Below are positions 1 through 7,292 of a stretch of DNA of 12,653 nucleotides, in pieces. Source of the DNA: JBHEMK01 sp046262635 (GTDB taxonomy: Bacteria; Actinomycetota; Thermoleophilia; Gaiellales; Gaiellaceae); assembly GCA_046262635.1 (NCBI GenBank), contig JBHEMK010000047.1, forward strand, positions 1 to 12,653, in the 5' to 3' direction. Below the pieces are notes generated by a model. It did no database searches. It was given only the letters and a program-made list of their open reading frames with translations, and was not told where the DNA came from. Every line of letters starts with the position of its first letter. Position 1 is the stretch's first letter. The position numbers and the translations under genes were made by a program.

Positions 1-2
1 TC

Positions 3-233
3 GACGACGACCCCGCCAATCCGCTCGCGGGCGCCCCGCTCTGGGCCCTCGCCGAACCGCTCGTCGCCGCTCTGCCGGGCGACCAGCGGGCTCCCTACGA
101 GCTCGCCGTCGTGGTGCAGCAGGCGATCGACGCGGGGGAGATGATTGCCGGCATCGAGATCGGGAAGACCCGCGACTTGACGTATCCGGTTGACTTGATC
201 AGGGAGAACTTTCCGTACCTGCGGTCCCAATGA
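3..233 (+). CDS. C-terminal fragment, possibly sugar-1-phosphate nucleotidyltransferase
   Basis: Only the last 76 codons are in the window; the reading frame is open from the left edge to the TGA at 231-233. The end reads AGIEIGKTRDLTYPVDLI and then ENFPYLRSQ. An Asp-containing Gly-x-x-x-Asp-Leu stretch followed by a helix with Asn-Phe is how many bacterial sugar-nucleotide pyrophosphorylases end, so I tentatively place it there, but no catalytic motif is visible. Its stop overlaps the ATG of the next gene (ATGA at 230-233), so the two are translationally coupled. A nucleotidyltransferase would fit the RmlD-like reductase 1 kb downstream. The coding frame is secure; the family assignment is weak. 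Confidence 0.55.
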   Translation, partial: DDDPANPLAGAPLWALAEPLVAALPGDQRAPYELAVVVQQAIDAGEMIAGIEIGKTRDLTYPVDLIRENFPYLRSQ

Positions 234-583
234 GCGAGTCCACCTACAACCTCTTCCAGAAGGGTCGCGCCCACCTCGAGCAGGGGATGGCTGCCCAGGC
301 GACCGTCGCGCTCGAGAAGGCGAAGCGGCGGGAGCCGGAGAAGGCCTCGATCCGCGAGGCGCTCGGGATTGCGTACTTCCGCATCCAGCGCTACGAGGAG
401 GCGGAGAGCGAGTTCCGCAAGATCCTCGAGCTCGCGCCCGCCGACGACTACGCCCACTATGCCCTCGGGCGCTGCCTGGAAAAGCGGGGCAACGACGCGG
501 AGGCAAACGGGCACTACAAGCTCGCGAGCTCGCTTCGCCCCGAGAGCAAGACGTACAGTTCACGGATCCTCGACCTCGAGTAG
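230..583 (+). CDS. Small TPR-repeat protein
   Basis: 117 residues, almost wholly tetratricopeptide repeat. About three helix-turn-helix units can be laid out at residues 5-37, 38-71 and 72-105, with the usual Gly/Ala, Tyr and Pro positions (for example A-L-G-I-A-Y-F near 44-50, A-P at the repeat boundary near 69-70, and Y-A-L-G-R near 77-81). There is no signal peptide or membrane segment, so it is probably cytosolic. TPR units mediate protein-protein contacts; the partner cannot be told from the sequence. It starts inside the stop codon of the upstream gene (ATGA), which argues for co-expression with it. A 274-nt spacer separates it from dtd, so it is probably the last gene of its unit. Confidence 0.85.
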   Translation: MSESTYNLFQKGRAHLEQGMAAQATVALEKAKRREPEKASIREALGIAYFRIQRYEEAESEFRKILELAPADDYAHYALGRCLEKRGNDAEANGHYKLASSLRPESKTYSSRILDLE

Positions 584-857
584 TTGCAGGGTTCGCGGTC
601 GGATCGGGCCGGATCTCACGGCGGCCCGACGCCTGGTCTGCGCGGCGCGGGCGCACGACCGAGCTGATCCGGGCGTGCTCGAAGAGGTGCTGCGAGCCGG
701 TTCCTTCCCAGCCCAGGTCTCGTGCTGCCCGGGCGCGAGCCGGCCCTCACGCCCGAACAGCGATCCGGGCCGCGGACAGGTGCCGCCCTCGGCGCCGGCA
801 GGCGGAGCCGGCTTGGCCATCCCCACGATCCCTCCGTCAAGGAGAGTTGCGCGCGAG
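584..857. other. Spacer between TPR gene and dtd
   Basis: I see no gene here: the translations in all frames are Arg/Pro/Ala-rich shadow sequence without a recognisable domain, and no tRNA-like T-loop is present. A short inverted repeat, GCCGGC at 794-799 and again at 807-812 (a self-complementary hexamer, so a 6-bp stem with a 7-nt loop), lies about 45 nt before dtd. It has no following T tract. AAGGAG at 839-844 is the only Shine-Dalgarno-like string before dtd, 13 nt from its ATG. A promoter for dtd probably lies in this stretch, but I cannot point to one. Confidence 0.5.
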
Positions 858-1289
858 ATGAGGGCTGTCTGCCAACGGGTCTCGCGGGCACGCGTGAGCA
901 CGGGAGGCGAGATCGCCGGCACGATCGGCTCGGGCCTCTGCGTCCTGCTCGGGGTGGCTCGCGGCGACCGTGCCGACGAGGCGGAGCGACTGGCCGGGAA
1001 GGTTGCGCGGCTGCGAGTGTTCGAGGACGCGGGGAGGTTCGACCGCAGCCTGCTCGACGCGGGCGGCTCGGCGCTCGTCGTCAGCCAGTTCACGCTGATC
1101 GCAGACACCGGGAAGGGCAGCAGGCCGAGCTTCGCCGACGCCGCGCCGCTCGAGCAGGCGCAGCCGCTCTACGAACTCTTCTGCGCGGCGCTGCGCGGGC
1201 TCGGCGTCCCTGTCGAGACCGGTGTCTTCGGCGCCCGGATGGAGCTCGAGCTGGTCAACGACGGCCCCGTCACGATCGTGCTCGGATGA
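858..1289 (+). CDS. dtd: D-aminoacyl-tRNA deacylase
   Basis: 143 residues, the normal length for DTD. The family hydrolyses the ester between a D-amino acid (or mischarged glycine) and tRNA, acting as a homodimer in the cytosol. The diagnostic motifs are present: SQFTL at residues 76-80 and N-D-G-P-V-T at 134-139, the latter holding the Gly-cisPro pair that excludes L-amino acids. The N-terminus MRAVCQRVSRARV matches the family start and fixes the ATG at 858, although the frame is open further upstream. The possible ribosome-binding site AAGGAG at 839-844 is rather far away (13 nt). The stop codon overlaps the ATG of the next gene (ATGA at 1286-1289). Confidence 0.95.
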   Translation: MRAVCQRVSRARVSTGGEIAGTIGSGLCVLLGVARGDRADEAERLAGKVARLRVFEDAGRFDRSLLDAGGSALVVSQFTLIADTGKGSRPSFADAAPLEQAQPLYELFCAALRGLGVPVETGVFGARMELELVNDGPVTIVLG

Positions 1290-2092
1290 GGCTTCTCGTC
1301 ACCGGCGGTGCGGGCTACCTCGGCTCCGAGGTCGCCGCACGAGCTCAGGCGCGCGGGTGGGAGGTTTTCGCGACCTGGTTCAACCGGCCCCCGCCGGGCG
1401 CCCGCCCGGTTCGCCTCGACATCCGCGACGAGAACGACACCGCGCGCACGCTCCTGAAGCAAGGCCCGGCGGTCGTCATCCACACTGCCTACCGCCAGGC
1501 CGACGACGAGGTCTGGTCGGCCGTTGTCGAGGGGTCGCGCAACGTCGCCCGCGCGGCACACCGCGCAGGCGCGCGCCTCCTCCATCTCTCGACCGACCTG
1601 GTCTTCGGCGGCGAGCGGGAGGGCCGCTACCGCGAGGACGACGAGCCGCGGCCCGTTTCGCTCTACGGCGAGGCGAAGCTCGCGGCGGAGCGGCTCGTGG
1701 CCGAGCTGCACCCCGAGGCGCTCGTTGTCCGCACGTCGCTTCTCGTCGGCAAGCCCGGGCGGCAGGAGGCGCTCGCGCTCCGACGCGACATTGCCTTCTA
1801 CCGCGACGAGGTCCGCACCCCGCTCCACGTCGGCGACCTGGCCGAGGCGCTCCTCGAGCTCGCGGAGACCGAGTTGACGGGGAGGCTCCACGTCGCGGGC
1901 CCGGACGCCCTGAGCCGCCTCGAGCTGGCCCGTCTGCTCGCTGCCGCGCAGGGTCGCGACCCCAGCGAGGTCCGCGGCGCGCAGAGCCCGGAAGTCGGCC
2001 GTGCACGCAACGTCGCACTCGACTCAAGCCGCGCCGCCGGGATCCTGAACGTCCGAATCCGCGGTGTCAATGAAGCCCTGCAGTCGCTATGA
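1286..2092 (+). CDS. RmlD-like NAD(P)-dependent sugar reductase (extended SDR)
   Basis: 268 residues. The N-terminal Rossmann dinucleotide site is TGGAGYLG at residues 6-13. The catalytic set of extended short-chain dehydrogenases follows: S-T-D at 102-104 and Y127-x-x-x-K131 (YGEAK). RTSLLVG at 149-155 is typical of the RmlD branch (dTDP-4-dehydrorhamnose reductase), which makes dTDP-L-rhamnose from the 4-keto-6-deoxy sugar. The family also includes NAD-dependent epimerase-like enzymes and the MAT2B-type regulatory relative, so the exact substrate is open. It is coupled to dtd by a 4-nt overlap, although the functions are unrelated. The gene ends at 2092, and a candidate promoter for the rimP cluster overlaps its last codons. 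Confidence 0.82.
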   Translation: MRLLVTGGAGYLGSEVAARAQARGWEVFATWFNRPPPGARPVRLDIRDENDTARTLLKQGPAVVIHTAYRQADDEVWSAVVEGSRNVARAAHRAGARLLHLSTDLVFGGEREGRYREDDEPRPVSLYGEAKLAAERLVAELHPEALVVRTSLLVGKPGRQEALALRRDIAFYRDEVRTPLHVGDLAEALLELAETELTGRLHVAGPDALSRLELARLLAAAQGRDPSEVRGAQSPEVGRARNVALDSSRAAGILNVRIRGVNEALQSL

Positions 2093-2093
2093 T
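2064..2093 (+). promoter_or_regulatory. Candidate promoter of the rimP-nusA-infB cluster
   Basis: A -10-like TATGAT lies at 2088-2093, overlapping the stop of the reductase gene. A -35-like GTGTCA (four of six matches to TTGACA) lies at 2064-2069, with an 18-nt spacer. Transcription would start near 2100, some 25 nt before the hairpin at 2126-2140 and about 60 nt before the rimP ATG. The match is moderate and read by eye; no transcript data support it. Confidence 0.35.
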
Positions 2094-2125
2094 TCGGACA
2101 CCACATTTCACCGGTTCGGAGAAAT

Positions 2126-2149
2126 GGGCGCGTTGCGCCCTTTTCTTTT
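2126..2149 (+). terminator. Intrinsic terminator-like hairpin in the rimP leader
   Basis: GGGCGC at 2126-2131, a GTT loop, GCGCCC at 2135-2140, then TTTTCTTTT at 2141-2149. The 6-bp all-G/C stem, short loop and T tract make this the clearest Rho-independent terminator in the window. It lies after the reductase gene and only 12 nt before rimP. It may end transcripts from upstream, or act as an attenuator if transcription starts at the candidate promoter near 2100. NusA, encoded in the operon just downstream, stimulates such terminators, so a feedback role is conceivable. Confidence 0.8.
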
Positions 2150-2161
2150 GATGGGAGCGAG

Positions 2162-2602
2162 ATGGCGAGCGTCCACGAAGAGGAGAGAAAGCTGCAGCGA
2201 GAGATCAGCCAGCGCGTCGAGTCCGGGCTGCCAGGCGTGGAGGTGCTCGCCCTCGAGCTGAGCGGCCGGGAGCGGTTCACGGTCTACGTCGACCATCCCC
2301 AGGGTGTCGACCTCGCTCTCTGCGCCAGGGTGACCGACCTGCTGCGGCCCTACCTCGACCGCTACGCCGTCGACGTCTCCTCGCCCGGCTTCGAGCGGCC
2401 CGTGCGCACCCCCGCGCACTTCCGCAACGCCGTCGGGCGCACGGTCATTGTGAGGACGAGCGAGCCGATCTCGGGTCGCAGCAAGTTTCGAGGACCCGTG
2501 GTCGAGGCGGGGGAGCGGGCGGTGAGGGTCGGCGTCGACGGCGCCGAGCTGGACATCCCGTACGAGACGATCGTGCGGGGCAACCTGATCGACGAAGGGT
2601 AG
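2162..2602 (+). CDS. rimP: Ribosome maturation factor RimP
   Basis: 146 residues, a typical length. RimP binds the 30S precursor and helps the central pseudoknot and head proteins assemble. The family signature is clear: D-V-S-S-P-G-F-E-R-P at residues 71-80, at the junction of the N-terminal alpha/beta domain and the C-terminal SH3-like barrel. The barrel is seen as G-R-T-V-I-V-R-T and the later P-Y-E-T-I-V-R-G-N-L. The ATG at 2162 has GGGAG at 2153-2157 in front. It is followed by nusA after 4 nt, the near-universal rimP-nusA pairing. Confidence 0.95.
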   Translation: MASVHEEERKLQREISQRVESGLPGVEVLALELSGRERFTVYVDHPQGVDLALCARVTDLLRPYLDRYAVDVSSPGFERPVRTPAHFRNAVGRTVIVRTSEPISGRSKFRGPVVEAGERAVRVGVDGAELDIPYETIVRGNLIDEG

Positions 2603-2606
2603 AGAG

Positions 2607-4163
2607 ATGAGCCAGGAGATCATCGAGGCGGTTCGGGAGATCGAGCGCGACAAGGGCATCGAGCAGGGCACGCTCGTTGCAGCCTTGGAGGACGCCCTTC
2701 TCGCCGCGTACAAGAAGATGCCGGGCGCGTCGCGACACGCCACCGTCGAACTGGACGAGGCCGGCGACTTCCGTGTCTTCTCGATCGAGCTGCCTGGGGA
2801 CGTCGAGGAGCGGCTGGTCGAGGAGGCGCGCGAGCGCAAGCTCGAGGAGCTCGAGGCGCTCGAGGTTGAGACCGGCGAGCGGTCACACACCCTCATCTCG
2901 GATGACGAGCTCGAGGTCGACTGGTCAGAGATCCCGGAGAGCCAGGTCAAGCGCGCGGACGTCACCCCGGACGACTTCGGGCGCATCGCCGCGCAGACCG
3001 CGAAGCAGGTGATCCTGCAGCGGATCCGCGAGGCTGAACGCGCAATGATGTACGACGAATACATCGACCGCGTCAGCGAGGTCGTGACGGGCATCGTCCA
3101 GCAGGCTGGTGACCGGAACAACGTGCTCGTCGACCTCGGCAAGGTCGAGGCGCTGCTGCCCCGCTCCGAGCAGGTCGACGGTGAGCGTTACGAGCAGGGC
3201 TCCCGCATCAAGGCGGTCATCACCGAGGTGCGCTCCGGTACGAAGGGCCCGCAGGTGATCCTGTCGCGCCGAGATCCCGAGCTGATCAAGACGCTGTTCG
3301 AGCTCGAGGTGCCCGAGATCGCCGACGGGCTCGTCGAGATCCGCGGGGTCGCGCGCGAGCCGGGCTACCGGTCGAAGATCGCAGTCGAATCGCACGCGCA
3401 GGGCGTCGACCCGGTCGGCGCCTGCGTCGGCCCTCGCGGCTCCCGCGTGCGCATGGTCGTGTCGGAGCTCCGCGGCGAAAAGATCGACATCATCCCGTGG
3501 AACAACGAGCCGGCGCGTTTCGTCGCCAAAGCGCTCTCACCGGCGCGGGTCCGCGAGGTGTACATCGACGACGAGAGCCGCGAGGCCACCGTTGTGGTTC
3601 CCGACGACCAGCTCGCGCTGGCGATCGGGAAGGAGGGCCTGAACGCCCGCCTCGCCGCGCGCCTCACAGGGTGGAAGGTCGATATCCAGTCGGATTCCCA
3701 GTTCGCGCAGGCCGAGGCGGACGCCGCGTACGGCGGCGCGGGCTCGGACGATGAGGACTACAGCGGCCGCTGCTCGGCAATCCTTGCGAACGGGAAGCGC
3801 TGCCCCAACACGACGCTGCCTGGCTCGAAGTACTGCGGCGTCGCCGCGCACCAGGAGCTCGCGCTGACCGACACGCCTGATGACGAGGAGCCGGTCATGA
3901 CGGAGTCCGAGCCGGATCTCGAGGCACGTGCTGATGAGCTGGAGCCCGACGCCGAGTCGGTCGGGCCCTCGCTCCCCGACCTCGAGGCCACGGAGGTCGA
4001 CTCCGAGGCTCCCGCCGACGTCGCGTCAACGCACGGTCCGGATGCCGTGACGGTCGCGGCCGTCGAGGGCGAGGTCGACCTCGACGCATCGCATCCGCAG
4101 ATGGCCCCGCCTGCAGAGGTTCCCGCCGGGATCCCGGTCGAGGAGGAGCCGGAAACCGAGTGA
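2607..4163 (+). CDS. nusA: Transcription elongation/termination factor NusA with extra zinc module and acidic tail
   Basis: 518 residues. NusA binds RNA polymerase and nascent RNA and modulates pausing, termination and antitermination. Domain order: the polymerase-binding N-terminal domain (about 1-150), an S1 domain (about 155-225, with N-V-L-V-D-L-G), KH1 with DPVGACVGPRGSRV near residue 275 and GEKIDIIPW, then KH2 with G341-K-E-G344 and LTGWKVDI. Most NusA proteins of this type stop soon after KH2. Here an Asp/Glu linker leads to a Cys3His cluster: C389, C399, C410 and H415 (CSAILANGKRC, then GSKYCGVAAH). A strongly acidic, low-complexity tail follows (about 417-518). The cluster resembles small zinc-finger-like modules found in assorted proteins (DUF5763-like, from memory); metal binding is inferred. 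The stop overlaps the ylxR GTG start (4160-4163). Confidence 0.96.
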   Translation: MSQEIIEAVREIERDKGIEQGTLVAALEDALLAAYKKMPGASRHATVELDEAGDFRVFSIELPGDVEERLVEEARERKLEELEALEVETGERSHTLISDDELEVDWSEIPESQVKRADVTPDDFGRIAAQTAKQVILQRIREAERAMMYDEYIDRVSEVVTGIVQQAGDRNNVLVDLGKVEALLPRSEQVDGERYEQGSRIKAVITEVRSGTKGPQVILSRRDPELIKTLFELEVPEIADGLVEIRGVAREPGYRSKIAVESHAQGVDPVGACVGPRGSRVRMVVSELRGEKIDIIPWNNEPARFVAKALSPARVREVYIDDESREATVVVPDDQLALAIGKEGLNARLAARLTGWKVDIQSDSQFAQAEADAAYGGAGSDDEDYSGRCSAILANGKRCPNTTLPGSKYCGVAAHQELALTDTPDDEEPVMTESEPDLEARADELEPDAESVGPSLPDLEATEVDSEAPADVASTHGPDAVTVAAVEGEVDLDASHPQMAPPAEVPAGIPVEEEPETE

Positions 4164-4414
4164 GCGGCGAGCCACTCAGGAAGTGCATCGCCTGTGGCCG
4201 CCGGGCCCCTCAGCGGGAGCTCGTGCGATTCGTGGCGCGCGACGGACTGCTGACGCCCGTGCGGCGTGATGCAGGCCGGGGCGCGTACACCTGCCGGCGT
4301 CTCGCCTGCTTCGAGCGGGCGGTCGCGCGACGGGCGTTCAGCCGCACGCTGCGTGCGAAGGTGAAAGTCGAGACGGCCCTTGCGGGGCTTTACACTGAGG
4401 AGCTGCATGCCTAA
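4160..4414 (+). CDS. ylxR: YlxR family RNA-binding protein (DUF448)
   Basis: 84 residues with a GTG start inside the nusA stop (GTGA). The family signatures are R-K-C-I-A-C-G-R at residues 7-14 and G-R-G-A-Y-T-C at 39-45, followed by C50 and the basic helix ARRAFSRTLR. C9, C12, C45 and C50 could form a small metal or structural cluster. YlxR proteins sit between nusA and infB in many bacteria and have been described as RNA-binding or nucleoid-associated regulators; the exact role here is unknown. The 3' end overlaps infB by 8 nt, and the infB ribosome-binding site lies within its last codons. Confidence 0.92.
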   Translation: MSGEPLRKCIACGRRAPQRELVRFVARDGLLTPVRRDAGRGAYTCRRLACFERAVARRAFSRTLRAKVKVETALAGLYTEELHA

Positions 4415-6389
4415 CGGAGGCAACAGACGCCCGCTTCGCCCACGGGGCCCCGGCCCCGGCGGCCGGCGGCGGCGTGTCGTGATCGACAACCAGGCCGCCC
4501 GCCCCCGCCAGGACTCGCGCCAGGCGCGCGCCGGCCGGGACGACAGGACGCCCAAGTCGCAGCAGCCCGTGGTCCAGCAGACCGGACCCGTCACCGTCGA
4601 GTCGGGCGTCACCGTCCGCGACCTGTCGCAGGCGCTCGGCGTGTCGATGCCGCAGCTGATCAAGATCCTGATGGGGCTCGGCGCGCCCAAGACGGCGACG
4701 CAGTCGCTCTCCGACGAGGAGGTTGAGCTGATCGCGACCGAGGTCGGTCGCGAGGTGACGATCAAGCACGTCGGCGACGAGGACGAGGAACCCGAGTCTT
4801 TCGACGATCCGGAGGACAAGCTCCAGGCGCGTCCTCCGGTCGTGACGATCATGGGCCACGTCGACCATGGCAAGACGACGCTGCTCGATGCGATCCGCAA
4901 GACCTCCGTCGTCTCGACCGAGGCGGGTGGGATCACCCAGCACATCGGCGCCTACCAGGCCGAGCACAATGGGCGCAGGATCACCTTCCTCGACACGCCC
5001 GGTCATGAAGCGTTTACGGCGATGCGCGCGCGCGGCGCCAAGGTGACCGACATCGCGGTCCTCGTCGTCGCCGCCGACGACAGCGTGATGCCTCAGACGC
5101 GCGAGTCGATCTCGCACGCGCGCGCGGCCGAGGTGCCGATCGTCGTCGCCGTCAACAAGATCGATCTGCCCGACGCGAATCCGGACCGGGTCAAGGCCGA
5201 CCTCGCCGCCGACGGGCTCCAGCCGGAGGAGTGGGGCGGCACGACGCAGTTCGCGGAGGTGTCGGCGAAGCAGGGAACCGGCCTCGACGACCTCCTCGAG
5301 CGGGTGCTTCTCGTGGCCGATGCGGAGCTCGAGCTGACCGCGAACCCCGAAGCTGATGCGTCCGGCCCGATCATCGAGTCCCGGCTCGACATCGGCCGGG
5401 GCCCCGTGGCGACGCTGCTCGTCCAGCGCGGCACGCTGCGCGTCGGCGACGCGATCGTCGCCGGAGACGCCGCGGGCCGGGTCCGCGCGCTCTACAACTA
5501 CCGCGGCGAGAAGATCAAGGAAGCCAAGCCTGGCGATCCGGTCGAGATCCTCGGCTTCGACAAACCGCCCCCCGCCGGCGAGCTCGGCCGCGTCGTCGAG
5601 AACGAGCGCCAGGCGAAGCACGTGGCGAACGTACGGGGGGAGCGGCTGCGGCGCGAGCAGTTCGCGCAGCAGCGCTCCAGCGGCGTCTCCCTTGAGAACC
5701 TCTTCACGCAGCTCCAGGCGGGCGAAGTCAAGGATCTGAACCTCGTGCTCAAGGGCGACGTCGTCGGCTCTGTCGAGGCGGCCGTCTCGGAGCTCTCGAA
5801 GATCCAGCACCCGGAAGTCCGCGTCAACGTCATCCACCAGGGGGTCGGTGGAATCACCGAGAACGACATCATGCTCGCTTCGGCCTCGGGCGCGATGGTC
5901 GTTGGCTTCAACGTCCGCCCGAACGCCGAGGCACGCCACCTCGCCGAGCGCGAGGGCGTCGAGATCCGCACCTATCGCGTCATCTACCAGCTGACCGAGG
6001 ACATCGAGCAGGCCCTCGTCGGCTTGCTCTCTGCGGTCACAACCGAGGAGACGATCGGTGAAGCCGAGGTCCGGGCCCTGTTCAAGGTCTCGCGCCTGGG
6101 GACGATCGCCGGTTGCATGGTCACGCAGGGCGTCGTGCGCCGGAACGCGAAGGTTCGGGTCGTCCGGGACGGGACGGTCGTCTACGACACGCAGATCGCT
6201 CAGCTGAAGCGATTCAAGGACGACGCACGCGAGGTCGCCGAGGGATTCGAATGCGGCATCCTGCTCGAGAACTTCAACGACGAGAAGGAAGGCGACATCC
6301 TCGAGGCCTACGAGACGCGCGAGGTCGAGCGGACGTCGCTGGACGAGGCGCCGACCCGACAACCGCCGCCCGTGCCCCGCTCCTCCTAA
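4407..6389 (+). CDS. infB: Translation initiation factor IF-2
   Basis: 660 residues. IF2 is the GTPase that places initiator fMet-tRNA on the 30S subunit and promotes subunit joining. A short basic N-terminal segment (GGRRRRVVID near 18-27) leads to an IF2_N helical domain at about 67-117. The G domain is complete: G1 GHVDHGKT at 150-157, switch GGITQH at 174-179, G3 DTPGH at 196-200, G4 NKID at 250-253 and G5 SAK at 286-288. Domains II, III and the C-terminal fMet-tRNA-binding domain follow to the end. The N-terminal extension is short beside the 900 or so residues common in high-GC bacteria. The ATG at 4407 is chosen because GAGGAG at 4397-4402 precedes it and the basic segment starts there; an in-frame upstream start at 4380 lacks that support. 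Confidence 0.96.
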   Translation: MPNGGNRRPLRPRGPGPGGRRRRVVIDNQAARPRQDSRQARAGRDDRTPKSQQPVVQQTGPVTVESGVTVRDLSQALGVSMPQLIKILMGLGAPKTATQSLSDEEVELIATEVGREVTIKHVGDEDEEPESFDDPEDKLQARPPVVTIMGHVDHGKTTLLDAIRKTSVVSTEAGGITQHIGAYQAEHNGRRITFLDTPGHEAFTAMRARGAKVTDIAVLVVAADDSVMPQTRESISHARAAEVPIVVAVNKIDLPDANPDRVKADLAADGLQPEEWGGTTQFAEVSAKQGTGLDDLLERVLLVADAELELTANPEADASGPIIESRLDIGRGPVATLLVQRGTLRVGDAIVAGDAAGRVRALYNYRGEKIKEAKPGDPVEILGFDKPPPAGELGRVVENERQAKHVANVRGERLRREQFAQQRSSGVSLENLFTQLQAGEVKDLNLVLKGDVVGSVEAAVSELSKIQHPEVRVNVIHQGVGGITENDIMLASASGAMVVGFNVRPNAEARHLAEREGVEIRTYRVIYQLTEDIEQALVGLLSAVTTEETIGEAEVRALFKVSRLGTIAGCMVTQGVVRRNAKVRVVRDGTVVYDTQIAQLKRFKDDAREVAEGFECGILLENFNDEKEGDILEAYETREVERTSLDEAPTRQPPPVPRSS

Positions 6390-6876
6390 GGGCCCGGGCG
6401 GCGGCGACTCTCGGTCGTGGCGTCCCGTCGGGAGACGTCGAGCGACTGGCTTCACGGGCGGTCAGGTCGGGATGCGGCTTCGCTGCGATTCTCCGCTGCG
6501 CGCCGACCTCCTCGTCTCTCTACGCACAGGTCGCCGCGACGGCGATCTCTGACCGAAGGCAGCTCGAGCGCCGGTCGGTCAGAACGTCCAGGCGACGAGC
6601 GTCGAGGAAGCTGCGCGCCCGCGCTCGCTCCCCGAGGCGGCCGCGGGTTTCGCCCCGCAGCCTGAGCGACCACCTGCTGGATGCTCACTTCGCGACGGCC
6701 GGCAAGGCCTCGGTGGCGGAGCAAACCGGCGAGGGTGAGGAGCCGGACGGTTACGACGCCAACGTCGGCGCCGACACGCGCGTGGGGCTCGGCCGCGCAG
6801 TCGGCCCCCGGGACAGGGAGGCGGCGAGCGGCGGCGGTTGATCGATCGCCCCTCCCGGCCACATGCCCTGGCGCGC
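6390..6876. other. Spacer downstream of infB, no convincing gene
   Basis: A 487-nt stretch between the infB stop and the stop of the antisense membrane gene. Plus-strand translations here are Arg/Ser/Pro-rich. One minus-strand frame stays open through much of the stretch but has no recognisable domain. I read the region as non-coding or decayed. It holds one perfect 9-bp inverted repeat (listed separately) but no T-tract terminator after infB, so where the infB transcript ends is unclear. Confidence 0.5.
6548..6583. repeat. 9-bp inverted repeat downstream of infB
   Basis: TCTGACCGA at 6548-6556 pairs perfectly with TCGGTCAGA at 6575-6583, around an 18-nt loop that contains the palindrome GCTCGAGC (6562-6569). 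It lies about 160 nt after the infB stop, between convergent transcription units. With no T tract it is not a classical terminator, but a hairpin-only terminator or an mRNA 3' end structure is possible. A 9-bp match with a short loop can also arise by chance in a GC-rich window of this size. Confidence 0.4.
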
Positions 6877-7143
6877 TCACCTCGTCAAGCCGAACCAGTC
6901 GCTGAGCCGCACGAAGAGGAAGCCCGCGAGGAAGATCCACGCGATCACCGCCACGATGATCGCCACGGCCTCGTCGCCTCCCTCGTGAATGCCGAGCGCC
7001 TGAAAGAGCAACCAGACGACCACGGCCGCGATCCCCAGGGCCGCGGCCACGGCGATGAGCACCACCATGAAGGAGGCGAGCGTCCGGCTCTCCTGGCGCT
7101 TCAGCTTCCGCTTTTGCACGCGTCCATCACTCCTCTCGCTCAT
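6877..7143 (-). CDS. Small membrane protein with two predicted transmembrane helices
   Basis: 88 residues, antisense to the ribosomal cluster; family not recognised. A basic N-terminus (residues 1-20, containing QKRKLKRQESR) is followed by a hydrophobic helix at about 22-50 (rich in V, A, L, I, with W44), a short acidic loop (H-E-G-G-D-E, 53-58), and a second helix at about 59-80 ending in V-R-L-S-D-W-F-G-L. The positive-inside rule puts both ends in the cytoplasm with a small outside loop. This composition is unlikely in a chance frame and codon third positions are mostly G/C. The start is uncertain: ATGs at 7143, 7152 and 7173 are all in frame and none has a strong ribosome-binding site. 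I prefer 7143 (MSERSDGRV), where the protein-like sequence begins. Confidence 0.7.
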   Translation of the reverse strand: MSERSDGRVQKRKLKRQESRTLASFMVVLIAVAAALGIAAVVVWLLFQALGIHEGGDEAVAIIVAVIAWIFLAGFLFVRLSDWFGLTR

Positions 7144-7292
7144 CGAGCTCATCTTGCAGACCGCTTGGATCATTTCCGGCCAGCATCTTCCGTCGAAACA
7201 AGGGTCAGTCTCCCCAAGCTTTGGCGTCACCGACCTCCACCTCGGGAAGTGAGTGTCGTCTTCTGATCCTCCTCTCACCCGGGTCGGACTGG

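Noticed and set aside
722..1285. Long plus-strand open frame running into the reductase gene from upstream
   Set aside because: It overlaps dtd in another frame and gives Arg-rich shadow sequence; the TGGAGYLG start of the Rossmann fold fixes the true ATG at 1286.
3758..4945. Minus-strand Ser-rich frame opposite the end of nusA and infB start
   Set aside because: The Ser/Thr-rich sequence is the mirror of the acidic NusA tail and the basic IF2 N-terminus; no independent signal.
4338..6455. Very long minus-strand frame opposite infB (about 700 codons)
   Set aside because: It is an antisense shadow of infB, Arg/Asp/Leu-rich with no domain, and is explained by the GC-rich codon pattern of the real gene.
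6452..6940. 162-codon minus-strand frame after the small membrane gene
   Set aside because: It overlaps the end of the membrane gene in another frame and is mostly Arg-rich; one short stretch (GVVTVRLLTLAGLLRH) looks protein-like but is too little to call a gene.
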